Of a DNA stretch of 63,444 nt, positions 27,940 through 37,856 are shown piece after piece (within the stretch, counting starts at the first letter, position 1; every line of letters begins with the position of its first letter). The DNA is taken from positions 1 through 63,444 of the forward strand of contig JAJPJP010000234.1 in assembly GCA_021324175.1 (NCBI GenBank), in the 5' to 3' direction. A model generated the notes under the pieces. It was not told where the DNA came from. It worked only from the letters and a program-made list of their open reading frames with translations, and ran no database searches. Source of the stretch: Chitinophagia bacterium (GTDB taxonomy: Bacteria; Bacteroidota; Bacteroidia; Chitinophagales; Chitinophagaceae). Position numbers and translations under genes: made by a program.

Positions 27940-28332
27940 TCATTCCTCCAGAAAATCATTGAGGTCACGGCGCTGCTTTTTGGTCGGCCTGCCAATCTTG
28001 CTTTGGCGCTTGCCTGTGTGAAAGCTCGCGGCCTGGTGCTGAAACCGCTCCAATTCCTCAGACGGTGTAATATCAAGATAATAATTGACGGCCAAATTGT
28101 ATTGGACACGGTGATCAAGCAATCCTGCGACCTTGATACGCCATCGCCTCGTTTCCGTCTTTAAATCATACTCTTCGCCCAGATGCACCTGCTTAGATGG
28201 CTTGACCTGCGCGGCATTGAATTTGATTTTGCCCCTGTTGCATGCCTCCGTGGCTAGCGCCCTTGTTTTGAACATCCTGATCGCCCAGAGGTATTTATCG
28301 AGCCTGAGTTTTTCTTTTGAAGGTTCTGTCAT
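27940..28332 (-). CDS. S4-domain RNA-binding protein (Hsp15-like)
   Basis: Protein of 130 residues from the ATG at 28332. R-L-D-K-Y-L-W-A-I-R-M-F-K-T-R-x-x-A-T-E-A-C-N-R-G-K is the S4 domain start of Hsp15, followed by the V-K-P-S-K-Q-V segment, and a basic C-terminal tail. Hsp15 recognises blocked 50S subunits carrying nascent chains and helps recycle them. Confidence 0.88.
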   Translation of the reverse strand: MTEPSKEKLRLDKYLWAIRMFKTRALATEACNRGKIKFNAAQVKPSKQVHLGEEYDLKTETRRWRIKVAGLLDHRVQYNLAVNYYLDITPSEELERFQHQAASFHTGKRQSKIGRPTKKQRRDLNDFLEE

Positions 28333-28360
28333 GATCACATTATTTTGCGAGCGGAAAGGT

Positions 28361-29728
28361 TCAACTCATTTCTGCAAAATACTTGTGAAAATAGGGGATG
28401 GTCTCAATTCCCCTGTAAAAATTGGCCAGGTCGAATTTCTCATTAGGTGAATGGAGATTATCACTATCCAGACCAAATCCCAGAAATACGATTTTTATGC
28501 CAAGTTCCTTTTCAAAAAGCGAGCAAATCGGAATACTTCCTCCGCCCCGAACCGGAACGGGCTTACGATGAAATGTTTCCTCGATAGCTCTGGAGGCTGC
28601 GCGGTAAGCAAGCGAATCGAGCGGCGTAAGATAAGGTTCGCCTCCATGGTGTTCTTTAGCGATCACAGAAACGCCAGGCGGCGCTATGCGCTCAAAATAA
28701 TCTATCAAAAGCTTTGCAATTTTTTCCGATGACTGGTTGGGAACCAATCGCGCAGAAATTTTTGCAAAGACCTTGGCGGGCAGTACCGTTTTCGACCCTT
28801 CTTCGATATACCCGCCCCATATGCCATTCACTTCAAGGGTGGGGCGAATGCCCGTCCGCTCACTCGTTGAATAACCTTTTTCACCCCAGGGCGCATGGAT
28901 ACCTAGATCGTTCTCAAATTCCTTTTCGTCAAAAGGAGCCGCGGCCAGCATTGCTCTTTCTTCCCCGCTTGCTTCGATGACATCATCATAAAATCCAGGA
29001 ATTGTGATGTGGTTGTTTTCATCATGACAGGATGCTATCATTTTGGCAAGCATGGTGATTGGGTTTGCTACGGCGCCTCCATAAACTCCGCTGTGCAAGT
29101 CGCGATTCGGACCCGTGACTTCAATTTCGATATATGAAAGCCCCCTTACCCCGGTATCAATAGAAGGATTTTCGAGGCTAATCATCGCCGTATCGCTGAT
29201 CAGGATCACATCAGCCTTGAGCATGTTCTTGTGTGAGGAAAGAAATTCTGCCAAGCTTGGCGAGCCGACTTCTTCTTCTCCTTCGATAATAAACTTAACG
29301 TTTGTTGGCAGCGAATTCGTCTTTGTCATTATTTCAAACGCCTTAATATGCATGTAGAATTGTCCCTTGTCATCGGCTGCGCCACGGGCAAAAATTTTAC
29401 CATCGCGAATCACCGGCTCGAAGGGCCCGCTTTGCCACAACGTTATTGGGTCGGGTGGCTGAACATCATAATGACCGTAAACAAGAACAGTTGGCTTGGA
29501 TGGATCGACGACCTTTTCGGCAAACACCACCGGGTGCCCCCCCGTATTGTAAACTTCTGCTTTATCAACTCCTGCCTCAAGAAGTTTTTGTTTGACTGCT
29601 TCGGCGCATCGAATCATGTCGTTTGTAAATTCTGCCCTGGCACTTATAGAAGAAATCTTCAATAGATCCAATAGTTCGTTCAGAAATCGCTCTTTATTTT
29701 TTTCCTGGTATTCTTTCCAAGCCTGCAT
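28361..29728 (-). CDS. M20 family dipeptidase
   Basis: Protein of 455 residues from the ATG at 29728; an upstream in-frame start would add 48 residues with no family similarity. Zinc peptidase of family M20: V-Y-G-H-Y-D-V-Q-P gives the first His/Asp pair, G-A-A-D-D-K-G the bridging Asp, E-G-E-E-E-V-G-S the general base Glu and ligand, and a late H-S-P-N-E the last His ligand. A lid/dimerisation domain lies in between (I-E-V-T-G-P-N-R-D-L-H-S-G). It resembles the carnosinase/DUG1-like dipeptidases of about 450 residues. Confidence 0.9.
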   Translation of the reverse strand: MQAWKEYQEKNKERFLNELLDLLKISSISARAEFTNDMIRCAEAVKQKLLEAGVDKAEVYNTGGHPVVFAEKVVDPSKPTVLVYGHYDVQPPDPITLWQSGPFEPVIRDGKIFARGAADDKGQFYMHIKAFEIMTKTNSLPTNVKFIIEGEEEVGSPSLAEFLSSHKNMLKADVILISDTAMISLENPSIDTGVRGLSYIEIEVTGPNRDLHSGVYGGAVANPITMLAKMIASCHDENNHITIPGFYDDVIEASGEERAMLAAAPFDEKEFENDLGIHAPWGEKGYSTSERTGIRPTLEVNGIWGGYIEEGSKTVLPAKVFAKISARLVPNQSSEKIAKLLIDYFERIAPPGVSVIAKEHHGGEPYLTPLDSLAYRAASRAIEETFHRKPVPVRGGGSIPICSLFEKELGIKIVFLGFGLDSDNLHSPNEKFDLANFYRGIETIPYFHKYFAEMS

Positions 29729-29905
29729 ACGTAAGTTTTTGAATATTCTGTAAATATAAGAACCGGCGGCTACTTTTTTCTTTTTTTGATCTGTCCGACA
29801 ACATGCTGTATAGCCTATATTTATCCAACGGCCTCCTGGCCCGACACGGGCGGGAAGCTTTTGCGAAATCAAACAACCGGCTACTCTCGTTTGTGTTTTT
29901 TTTCG

Positions 29906-30829
29906 CTATTTTTTGTATTTCGACAGGTTCACCAGGAGAACTCCAAACAGGATGACAAAGAGAGAAAGTACCTGGATCGTCGTTATTTTTTCATCAAGAA
30001 TCCACCACCCGAGAAACATAGCTACGGCGGGGTTTACATAGGCATAGGTGCCGACGATTGCAGGGGGCCGCACATCGAGAAGCCAGACATAAGCGATGAA
30101 TCCGACGAGGGACCCGAATGTGATCAGATAAAGCATCGCTTTAATGGAACTGACGGTTATCTGCCCCCACGAAAAATTGTTAAACTCGCCGGCAAAAAGG
30201 GAAACCACCAATGCAAAGAGACCGGCTGCCATCATCTGGATGCTAGCCTTCATGCTTGTGGATCCGTTCGTCACCGAGTATTTGGAGTAAAGTGAGCCGG
30301 TCGCCCAAAGCGCGCTGCCTACCAACAATACAAAAAAACTGATCACCTGCAGTTTTCCGCCATGCCAATTGATGGCACCCTTATTGGCCGACAGCATGAC
30401 GATACCAACCAGGCCAATCATGAGGCCAACGAGAATGAATTTGTCGGCAAAATTGTCCTTCCAGTGCTTTCGATCGAGCAGGATGAACCAGAACGGCGTC
30501 GTAGCTATCAGGATGGAACATAGTCCTGCCGGCAGGTATTGCTCGACCCAGATCAACGAAGTCGTACCAAAAAACAACATCAGGATGCCAGCAGCCGAAT
30601 TTTTCGACGCCGACGCTTTATCCGGTATTTTCTCTCCTCGGGCGATGCACCATAGGAAAAGAATAATTCCCGCTACAAAAAACCGGATCGCTGCCATCAG
30701 GAAAGGGGGAGTACTTTTAATTGCAAGGGCAATGGCAATATAGGTTGATCCCCAGAATATATAGACCGCACCAAATGCCAAAAGGATGAGCATTTTGGAA
30801 GGTTCCCTTAATGTCAGTGTTTTTTCCAT
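29906..30829 (-). CDS. EamA/DMT-family transporter
   Basis: Protein of 307 residues with about ten hydrophobic helices and two EamA repeats; F-W-G-S-T-Y-I-A-I-A near the start and W-V-E-Q-Y-L-P-A-G are typical. Members export amino acids or metabolites. The start overlaps the end of the Lrp-family regulator by 16 nt, so translation is coupled and amino-acid-responsive control is likely. Confidence 0.88.
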   Translation of the reverse strand: MEKTLTLREPSKMLILLAFGAVYIFWGSTYIAIALAIKSTPPFLMAAIRFFVAGIILFLWCIARGEKIPDKASASKNSAAGILMLFFGTTSLIWVEQYLPAGLCSILIATTPFWFILLDRKHWKDNFADKFILVGLMIGLVGIVMLSANKGAINWHGGKLQVISFFVLLVGSALWATGSLYSKYSVTNGSTSMKASIQMMAAGLFALVVSLFAGEFNNFSWGQITVSSIKAMLYLITFGSLVGFIAYVWLLDVRPPAIVGTYAYVNPAVAMFLGWWILDEKITTIQVLSLFVILFGVLLVNLSKYKK

Positions 30830-31299
30830 GCTGTCAGCTTTGGTATGGGCAGGTAATTATCTTCTTTGATTGTTTCGAGAACAATTGTCGTCTTAGTCGT
30901 CAGTATGCCGCTTATCCTGCTCATTTTTTCACGCATGAATTGAATTAATGATAAAGGATCCTTGGAGCGGACTTTCATGAGGTAACAGTCTTCACCCGCG
31001 ATATGGTGGAGTTCAAGCACATCCGGTATTCGTGCGAGGCTCTTGGCTACGGCCGCGCTGCCGGGCCCTTCGCTTGTCTTGATGAAGATAAATGCCAGCA
31101 GTTTAAGATCAAGGATGGCGGGATTGATCTTCGCGTTGTATGCCTGGATGACGTTCTTTTGCTCTAGTTTTTTCACTCTTTCTAAGACGGCAGACGGGGC
31201 CATTTTCAGCTTTCGGGCCAGCTCGGCATTTTGGAGGCAGGCATCGGCCTGTAATGCCGCGAGAATATTAACGTCCGTTATATCGATTTCCAACCCCAT
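30814..31299 (-). CDS. Lrp/AsnC-family regulator
   Basis: Protein of 161 residues. The N-terminal helix-turn-helix (D-V-N-I-L-A-A-L-Q-A-D-A through A-P-S-A-V-L-E-R-V-K-K-L-E) is followed by the RAM ligand domain (H-H-I-A-G-E-D-C-Y-L-M-K-V). It probably senses an amino acid and controls the overlapping EamA exporter gene and itself. Confidence 0.92.
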   Translation of the reverse strand: MGLEIDITDVNILAALQADACLQNAELARKLKMAPSAVLERVKKLEQKNVIQAYNAKINPAILDLKLLAFIFIKTSEGPGSAAVAKSLARIPDVLELHHIAGEDCYLMKVRSKDPLSLIQFMREKMSRISGILTTKTTIVLETIKEDNYLPIPKLTAWKKH

Positions 31300-31414
31300 T
31301 TCAGAATTTTATTCTGCCAAACTACTAAAGTAACGAATTATATTCAAAAATATATCGAATTTCCAGAATGGAGAATTACCTCCCTTGGCCAATAACAAGA
31401 TTGCGAGGAGAGTG

Positions 31415-32380
31415 TCAGTCGCTGCCAACCGTATGCTTTCGGTCAGCAATTACATTTTGAAGTGACCATTCAATTCTTTTTTCGAAATGCTTCTTGCGAA
31501 CATCACAGTCGCGTTTAATGCAGATTCGACAGGAAAAATCGAGACAGGGGTCCGTATGGACAAATATCTCGACGGCGTCGCCAAATTCCTTTTTGATAAA
31601 TTTCAGCAATGCGTCAACTTCATCATGGGCTTCGCGAACACTCAGGTACCAGGGGACGGTTAAATGGCAGTCAATATGGAGAACGCTGCCATATTTGATC
31701 ACGCGTAGATTATGAAGATCAACCCAGTTTTCGCGCCGGTTAATATTTAAAAACTCGACGAGATGCCTGAGGAGTTTTTCATCTGCTTCATCCATGATAC
31801 CCGCGATCGAAGACCGAAGGACACGGTAGCCGGTATATATAATGATCAAAGCAAAAAGCAAAGCAATGGCACTGTCCATCCATTTGACGTGTGTAACGTA
31901 AATCAGTATTAGCCCCAGGATGATGCCGATTGTTGAATAAGTGTCTGTCTGAAGATGCCTGCCACTGGCGATGAGCACAGCAGAATTATTCTTCTTTCCC
32001 TTGCGTATGCTCAGATTGCCAATTAAGTAATTGATGATCGCTGTCACTGCAATCAACAGTATCCCAAAATCGAGCTGCTTAAGCTCGTGAGGATGGATGA
32101 GCCCCGCAACTCCTTCATAAATGATAAAAACCCCTGCGATGATGATCAAAACGCCTTCCACGGCTGCCGAAAGGAATTCTGCCTTGCCATGGCCATAGGG
32201 ATGATCCCTGTCCCGAGGTTTTGCTGCGATGAACAGACTATACAGGCCAATAAAACCTGCGATAACATTGACAATACTTTCTAATGCATCAGTAAGTATC
32301 GCCACGGACCGGGTGAGGAAATAGGCAACGATTTTCAGCAGGAAGAGGATTACAGCAACTATGAATATCAATTGCTGCAT
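31415..32380 (-). CDS. Cation diffusion facilitator transporter
   Basis: Protein of 321 residues from the ATG at 32380 (a TTG 30 nt upstream was rejected). Six transmembrane helices; site-A ligands in helix 2 (L-T-D-A-L-E-S) and helix 5 (L-Q-T-D-T-Y-S), D-H-P-Y-G-H-G-K in the loop, and a C-terminal cytoplasmic ferredoxin-like domain. The last 50 residues hold an extra Cys cluster (C-L-D-F-S-C-R-I-C-I-K-R-D-C) that could bind metal. It exports Zn, Fe or Mn by proton antiport; metal not assignable here. Confidence 0.88.
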   Translation of the reverse strand: MQQLIFIVAVILFLLKIVAYFLTRSVAILTDALESIVNVIAGFIGLYSLFIAAKPRDRDHPYGHGKAEFLSAAVEGVLIIIAGVFIIYEGVAGLIHPHELKQLDFGILLIAVTAIINYLIGNLSIRKGKKNNSAVLIASGRHLQTDTYSTIGIILGLILIYVTHVKWMDSAIALLFALIIIYTGYRVLRSSIAGIMDEADEKLLRHLVEFLNINRRENWVDLHNLRVIKYGSVLHIDCHLTVPWYLSVREAHDEVDALLKFIKKEFGDAVEIFVHTDPCLDFSCRICIKRDCDVRKKHFEKRIEWSLQNVIADRKHTVGSD

Positions 32381-32462
32381 CTTGAGATTCTGCCGGCCAT
32401 TTCGTTCCAATTAAAACAATTTCCGGTAAATGTAGATACAATTTTCTGGGTATGGAAAACGA

Positions 32463-33953
32463 CTAATCAGAATAGGTCTGCAATGTGGAACCCTCTTTCT
32501 GCCGCCTGAAAAAGGGAAGGATTTCGGAGAAATGCCAGAGTCTCTTTTTGATACGGGAGTAAAACTCCTTATTAAACAGCTGGGAGTCATGAAGCGCTTT
32601 GTAGGTGAGGAATATTCCAACAGGCAGCAAAATATAAGTAGCCATCCACATGCCGGCCACCGGCGTCAAAACGCCTTCCTTGACAAACTTAGTCCCATAA
32701 TTATTCAGTAGATAAAAAATGACGAAAAAAACCACTGCGAATATGAGGGGCATGCCGACTCCTCCCTTGCGGATAATGGATCCCAGTGGCGCGCCAATTA
32801 GAAACAGGACCAGGCATGCCAAGGACATGGTCAATTTATCATGCCAGGCTACTTCATGGAGTCTCAACTCCTTTTCCTCGTTCGAATATTGTAAATCGTT
32901 TTGGTCAAAGGTGCTCTTGACATTATTTACGACCGACATTCCCCTTTCAAAAACAAATGACCGTAAGCTATCGGGCACGATATCCTGGAACGATTTTATG
33001 CTTGATGATTGTTTTGGCTTGATCTTGTCCCAGTTAGAATCAATATATTTTGGAAAGAGAAGCTGCTGCGTCATCATCAGATTCGTCCTTGCCAGCCATT
33101 CATTATCCCTTTTTTTCAAAGAATCAATTGTAAAGGTCAGCTGCTTGATGTTCAGCATCTGATAATTGTTCTTGAAAGTATTGTCGTCACTTCGGCTTAG
33201 TTTAAATGAACTCAGATCGAAAACCTTCTTGTAATACTTGAATCCGACCCGGATGAATTCCGTATTGGTCGTCATGTGTTGTCCTGTTTCTTGGTAGAGC
33301 CAGCCGTTTTGCAGGTCAAATTCAAGAAAGTTATCCTTGGTTACTTTCATTTTTCCCCTTTCTGCAATAATGACATTATCCTGAAGAGAATTGTAGGTGC
33401 CCTGCGGGTGTTCATAGATCAGGATATTCTCGATCGTGGAATTGTCCTTTTCTTTTTTTCCAATCTTGATTATATAGCCGTCTATTTTGTCATAAAAGAC
33501 ACCCTCTTTGATATCAAATGCCGGCTTTGCCACGACGATATCATAACGCATGGTCTGCATTTTCAGGTTCACTACGGGGTTAATAAAATTGTTGAACAGA
33601 AATGAAATTCCGCAAAGCAGGATACTGACGGCGAACAGGGGGCTCATAAATCGGAGAAGAGATATTCCGGCCGATTTGATCGCGACCAGCTCAAATCGTT
33701 CTCCGAGGTTACCAAATGTCATAATCGAAGAAAGCAGCACGGCAAGGGGAAGGGCCAGCGGCACGAGGGTGGCCGAAACATAAGCGACAAAACGACCAAT
33801 CGTCAGAAAGTCGAGTCCCTTGCCAACGATGTCATCAATCCACAACCAAAAAAATTGCAGAACCAGTACAAACAGCGTAATGAAAAAGGTCGCTATAAAA
33901 GGTCCGACGAATGATCGTACAATCAGGATGTCCAGCTTTTTAATCAACGGCAA
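32463..33953 (-). CDS. LptF/LptG-family permease (YjgP/YjgQ)
   Basis: Protein of 496 residues with three N-terminal membrane helices, a large periplasmic beta-jellyroll domain (roughly 110-370) and three C-terminal helices, as in LptF/LptG, the inner-membrane half of the lipopolysaccharide export machine. Somewhat longer than the proteobacterial proteins (about 360), as is common in Bacteroidota. Divergent from the unknown gene at 33988 with only 34 nt between. Confidence 0.88.
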   Translation of the reverse strand: MPLIKKLDILIVRSFVGPFIATFFITLFVLVLQFFWLWIDDIVGKGLDFLTIGRFVAYVSATLVPLALPLAVLLSSIMTFGNLGERFELVAIKSAGISLLRFMSPLFAVSILLCGISFLFNNFINPVVNLKMQTMRYDIVVAKPAFDIKEGVFYDKIDGYIIKIGKKEKDNSTIENILIYEHPQGTYNSLQDNVIIAERGKMKVTKDNFLEFDLQNGWLYQETGQHMTTNTEFIRVGFKYYKKVFDLSSFKLSRSDDNTFKNNYQMLNIKQLTFTIDSLKKRDNEWLARTNLMMTQQLLFPKYIDSNWDKIKPKQSSSIKSFQDIVPDSLRSFVFERGMSVVNNVKSTFDQNDLQYSNEEKELRLHEVAWHDKLTMSLACLVLFLIGAPLGSIIRKGGVGMPLIFAVVFFVIFYLLNNYGTKFVKEGVLTPVAGMWMATYILLPVGIFLTYKALHDSQLFNKEFYSRIKKRLWHFSEILPFFRRQKEGSTLQTYSD

Positions 33954-33987
33954 TTTTTCTATAAAAATGATGAAATACCTTTAGCAA

Positions 33988-34593
33988 ATGGATGAGGCAA
34001 AAATACAGCTTTCGGAAGAGGAAATGGTACTGGTCAGAAATGGCGAATGGATTTTAACAAAGAATAGAATTATCCAAAAAGTTTACCAGCTTTTTGGCTC
34101 GCTGGCGAGCACCATGACTGACGAACTGGAAGAATCACGATTGCCTCATGAGCTAAGAAGGACTCCACCGAAGATTTCAAAGGGGGAGAACTACAGAGGC
34201 TTTCCATATGTAGTGCTCGATTGCCCAAGAAATTTTTCCAAAAATGACATTTTTGCAATCCGCACTTTTTTTTGGTGGGCGCATTATTTTAGCGTCACCC
34301 TGCACCTGAAAGGAACATTTCGTGACCGACTCCAGGATAATATTTTGGCAAACAGGCAGCTTTTATCTACACAAAATTTCTGTCTTGTTACAGCGCATAA
34401 CGAATGGGAACATGACCTCGCCGCCGCCGGCCCGATCTCCTTTCGCGAACTCACAAAGGCAGATTTGGAGAAACGCTTCAGCGAACTGCCATTTTTGAAA
34501 ATTACCTCTGTCCTCGAACTGAAAGATTGGAATGTGTCGGCGGAGGGACTGGCAAGGATTTGCAGAACGCTTTTACAATCAGTCGGAGGTTAG
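33988..34593 (+). CDS. Conserved protein of unknown function
   Basis: Protein of 201 residues that I do not recognise as a named family. No signal peptide or membrane helix. Notable are a charged N-terminus, the central G-F-P-Y-V-V-L-D-C-P-R-N-F segment and an aromatic stretch T-F-F-W-W-A-H-Y-F. The start is 34 nt from the divergent lptF/G-like gene, and its end overlaps the convergent START-domain gene by 4 nt. Coding is supported by the lack of a better frame and by the tight fit between neighbours. Confidence 0.75.
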   Translation: MDEAKIQLSEEEMVLVRNGEWILTKNRIIQKVYQLFGSLASTMTDELEESRLPHELRRTPPKISKGENYRGFPYVVLDCPRNFSKNDIFAIRTFFWWAHYFSVTLHLKGTFRDRLQDNILANRQLLSTQNFCLVTAHNEWEHDLAAAGPISFRELTKADLEKRFSELPFLKITSVLELKDWNVSAEGLARICRTLLQSVGG

Positions 34594-34970
34594 CTGCCAA
34601 GTCGATGAAACAGATCTTTAACCTGTGAACCCCAAAGAAGGCTTTGGTCTTTGATATCTTTTTTGTCGGCAAAATCTTTAATCACCAATATTGTTTGATT
34701 AGTGACTTCCGATTTCTCTATCCTGAATTCGAAGAATTCGTCCTTCGGTGCATGAGTCCAGTGAAACCTGATAAATTTGTCAAGCTCTGTTTCCAAAACT
34801 TCAGCCTTATCTGTTGAACCATTCCACGAAAAACTGAAAACTTTATCACGTTCATCAACTTTATCGGCAAACCATTCTTGCAAACCTGACGGACTACTTA
34901 AGAACTCATATAATATGGTAGGAGAACATCTTATTGGGTATTCTAACGTAAATAACTGTTTTTTGCTCAT
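34590..34970 (-). CDS. START/SRPBCC-like domain protein
   Basis: Protein of 126 residues with the AHSA1/START-like helix-grip pattern: F-T-L-E-Y-P-I-R-C-S-P-x-x-L-Y-E-F-L-S-S-P, then G-L-Q-E-W-F-A-D-K-V and a C-terminal long helix (W-G-S-Q-V-K-D-L-F-H-R-L). Probably binds a hydrophobic ligand in the cytoplasm; ligand unknown. Confidence 0.8.
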   Translation of the reverse strand: MSKKQLFTLEYPIRCSPTILYEFLSSPSGLQEWFADKVDERDKVFSFSWNGSTDKAEVLETELDKFIRFHWTHAPKDEFFEFRIEKSEVTNQTILVIKDFADKKDIKDQSLLWGSQVKDLFHRLGS

Positions 34971-35372
34971 TAATATTCAATTGAATCTTTACCAAACTAG
35001 ACATCATATAAGCATGTATAATCGATCCAAAACAATGCTGAAATAAATCCGCTTGCATGACAAAACGAATCTTCCTGCGCAATAATAAACAAATATTTCA
35101 ACGGTCAAAATTTTTTTATCCAATTTGACCAAATAGGCGGATTGCCGGCTTATACTCCTCATTATTTTGATTGATAATCAAATATTTATTAAAGAAATTT
35201 TATTATTTTATCACATTTAAAATCATCCATTTAGCTCCGATGGACGGGGTAGCCCACTTATTTCAAAATAGGAGCACGAAAAGAAATGAATTTACGTTAG
35301 AGGTTAATTCGTCGTCCCTGTGGATAACGTCTATTAATTTAGAGAACCCTTAAAATCTGCTCGCCTATGAGT
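34971..35372. other. AT-rich leader region upstream of rpoD
   Basis: About 400 nt without a supported gene, very AT-rich, expected to contain the rpoD promoters. A small perfect inverted repeat TTTGAT / ATCAAA with a 5-nt spacer lies at 35166-35182. No exact TAnnTTTG box was found on the plus strand. Confidence 0.4.
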
Positions 35373-36242
35373 ATGCGCCAACTGAAGATCACGAAAAGCA
35401 TCACTAACCGGGAATCTCAGAGTTTAGAAAAGTATTTGCAGGAGATAGGAAAAGTTGAGTTGATCGGGCCGGAGGATGAGGTAAAACTGGCGGTGCGGAT
35501 CAGGCAGGGGGATCAGAAAGCGCTTGAAAAACTGACAAAGGCCAACCTTAGATTTGTAGTTTCTGTCGCTAAACAATACCAGAACCAGGGCTTATCCCTG
35601 CCGGATTTAATCAATGAGGGCAACCTGGGACTGATCAAGGCTGCCCAGCGTTTCGATGAAACCCGCGGATTCAAATTTATTTCTTACGCCGTGTGGTGGA
35701 TTCGTCAAAGCATTCTGCAGGCTCTTGCAGAACAATCGAGGATTGTTCGTCTTCCGCTAAATAAGGTTGGGTTGACTAATAGGATACAGAAAGCTTATTC
35801 GCAGCTGGAGCAGGAATTTGAACGCGAACCTTCTGCTGAAGAGCTCGCCGAAATTCTCGAATTGGACATTGAGGAGGTTTTATCAACAATCGGAATCACT
35901 GCCCGCCATGTAAGCGTAGATACTCCCTTGTCAGATGGCGAAGAGAGTACATTGATTGATGTATTCGAAAATCCCAATGCAGAAAGGGCAGAAAAAAGGA
36001 TCGAGTATGACGAATCACTGAAACAGGAAATAGAAAGATCGATGAAAAGTCTCACCGAACGCCAAAAGGAGGTGATATGTTTTTTCTTTGGGATTGGAAC
36101 TGATCATCCCATGAGCCTGGAAGATATCGGCGAACGGTTTAACCTCACCCGCGAGCGTGTCCGCCAGATAAAAGATAAAGCAATCACGAAACTGAGGACA
36201 AACACACGTTCAGAATCGCTAAAAACTTATCTCGGAGTCTAA
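35373..36242 (+). CDS. rpoD: Primary RNA polymerase sigma factor
   Basis: Protein of 289 residues (291 if the ATG at 35367 is used; the family usually begins Met-Arg-Gln-Leu-Lys-Ile, favouring 35373). It is the short Bacteroidota housekeeping sigma: region 1.2 ([10 protein letters not shown]), no region 1.1, region 2 with [10 protein letters not shown] and Y-A-V-W-W-I-R-Q, region 3, and region 4 ending with the helix-turn-helix L-T-R-E-R-V-R-Q-I. It directs transcription from TTTG / TAnnTTTG promoters. Confidence 0.95.
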   Translation: MRQLKITKSITNRESQSLEKYLQEIGKVELIGPEDEVKLAVRIRQGDQKALEKLTKANLRFVVSVAKQYQNQGLSLPDLINEGNLGLIKAAQRFDETRGFKFISYAVWWIRQSILQALAEQSRIVRLPLNKVGLTNRIQKAYSQLEQEFEREPSAEELAEILELDIEEVLSTIGITARHVSVDTPLSDGEESTLIDVFENPNAERAEKRIEYDESLKQEIERSMKSLTERQKEVICFFFGIGTDHPMSLEDIGERFNLTRERVRQIKDKAITKLRTNTRSESLKTYLGV

Positions 36243-36391
36243 ATAAACTGATACATTACCGATAAATTCTACTTTGTTTCCTTAATTTCGCAGCTCATTT
36301 GAAGTGAATATAACCAGGTTTGTATTCACTTTATTTTTTTGGTTTCAGTCCATTCGGGCCAGACTACATTGACAGTATTTAAATCGTCACC

Positions 36392-37714
36392 ATGTTCGAA
36401 AATTTAACCGACCGTCTCGAATCGGCCTTCAAGCAAATTAAGGGAGAAGGCCGGATCACGGAGCTCAATATTGCTGCCACAGTAAAGGACATTCGAAGGG
36501 CGCTGATTGACGCTGATGTCAATTATAAGATCGCAAAGGAATTTACGGACACGGTCAAGGAAAAGGCGCTCGGGCAAAAAGTGTTAACTGCGGTCAGCCC
36601 GGGGCAACTCATGGTCAAGATTGTCAAGGACGAATTGGCTTCCTTGATGGGCGGGGCAGAATCAGAATTCAACGCTAAAGGCAATCCTGCAGTAGTCCTC
36701 ATAGCGGGACTTCAGGGTAGCGGTAAGACAACGTTTAGCGCCAAATTGGCGAATTACCTGAAAAATAAGAGAGGTCTTTCACCAATGCTGGTTGCAGGTG
36801 ACATATATCGGCCCGCTGCGATCGAACAATTGAGAATCCTGGGCGAGCAAGTCAACGTTGAAGTCTACTCCGATGCCGAGAACCGGGATGCGGTAGACAT
36901 TGCAAAAAACGCTCTTCGGGAATCGAGGTCAAGGAATAAGAATGTAGTCATCATCGACACCGCCGGCCGGTTAGCCATTGACGAAGCGATGATGTCGGAA
37001 GTCGAAAATATTAAACAGGCAGTCCAGCCTCAGGAGATCCTTTTTGTAGTCGATTCGATGACCGGCCAGGATGCGGTTAATACTGCAAAGTCCTTTAATG
37101 ACCGGCTGAACTTTTCGGGAGTAGTGCTTACCAAACTTGACGGCGACACGCGTGGGGGAGCAGCATTATCGATCAAGTATACTGTAGACAAGCCAATCAA
37201 GTTTGTCAGCATGGGTGAAAAATTGGACACCCTGGATGTCTTTTATCCTGAGAGAATGGCCCAAAGAATTCTCGGGATGGGCGACATTACGACACTTGTG
37301 GAAAGGGCACAGTCACAGTTCGATGAGGAGCAGGCGAAAAAACTGGAGAAAAAAATCCGTAAAAACCAGTTTGATTTTGAAGATTTTAAGCAACAACTCG
37401 AACAGATAAAAAAAATGGGCAATTTGAAGGACCTGATGTCCATGATACCCGGTGTCGGAAAAGCGATGAAAGATATTGATGTGAGTAATGATTCGTTTAA
37501 AGGGATCGAGGCTATGATCAATTCCATGACGCCCTACGAAAGGGCCAACCCGGACGTTATCGACCAAAACAGGCGGAAGCGTATTGCATCAGGGAGTGGA
37601 AAAGACCTGGCGGAAATTAACGCGTTTATGAAGCAATTCGACCAGATGAAGCAGATGATGAAATCGTTAAATAAGTTACCCGCAGGCGGCCGGTTTGGCT
37701 TGGGGAAAAGATGA
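36392..37714 (+). CDS. ffh: Signal recognition particle protein
   Basis: Protein of 440 residues: N domain (1-90), G domain with P-loop G-L-Q-G-S-G-K-T-T at 106-114, D-T-A-G-R-L and T-K-L-D-G-D motifs, and a Met-rich M domain ending G-G-R-F-G-L-G-K-R. GTPase that binds 4.5S RNA and signal sequences for co-translational targeting. 149 nt after rpoD. Confidence 0.96.
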   Translation: MFENLTDRLESAFKQIKGEGRITELNIAATVKDIRRALIDADVNYKIAKEFTDTVKEKALGQKVLTAVSPGQLMVKIVKDELASLMGGAESEFNAKGNPAVVLIAGLQGSGKTTFSAKLANYLKNKRGLSPMLVAGDIYRPAAIEQLRILGEQVNVEVYSDAENRDAVDIAKNALRESRSRNKNVVIIDTAGRLAIDEAMMSEVENIKQAVQPQEILFVVDSMTGQDAVNTAKSFNDRLNFSGVVLTKLDGDTRGGAALSIKYTVDKPIKFVSMGEKLDTLDVFYPERMAQRILGMGDITTLVERAQSQFDEEQAKKLEKKIRKNQFDFEDFKQQLEQIKKMGNLKDLMSMIPGVGKAMKDIDVSNDSFKGIEAMINSMTPYERANPDVIDQNRRKRIASGSGKDLAEINAFMKQFDQMKQMMKSLNKLPAGGRFGLGKR

Positions 37715-37774
37715 TTTCGACCGTTGATAAAAAAGTGTCTTGGATATTATCACATTTATGAATGAAGTATTAAT

Positions 37775-37805
37775 TTTGAACAGATTGAATCGATTGCTAC
37801 CTTTG
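37775..37805 (+). promoter_or_regulatory. Bacteroidota-type promoter of rpsP
   Basis: TTTG at 37775-37778 and TACCTTTG (exact TAnnTTTG) at 37798-37805 are separated by 19 nt, matching the consensus spacing for Bacteroidota primary-sigma promoters. Transcription would start about 40-45 nt before the rpsP ATG. Confidence 0.75.
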
Positions 37806-37856
37806 CAATCCTAATAATTAACCTTATTAATTAACGCATTTAAATATCTATTTAAG

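Noticed and set aside
35166-35182. Inverted repeat TTTGAT / ATCAAA upstream of rpoD as an operator
   Set aside because: Short arms in very AT-rich DNA are expected by chance; kept only as a note in the leader description.
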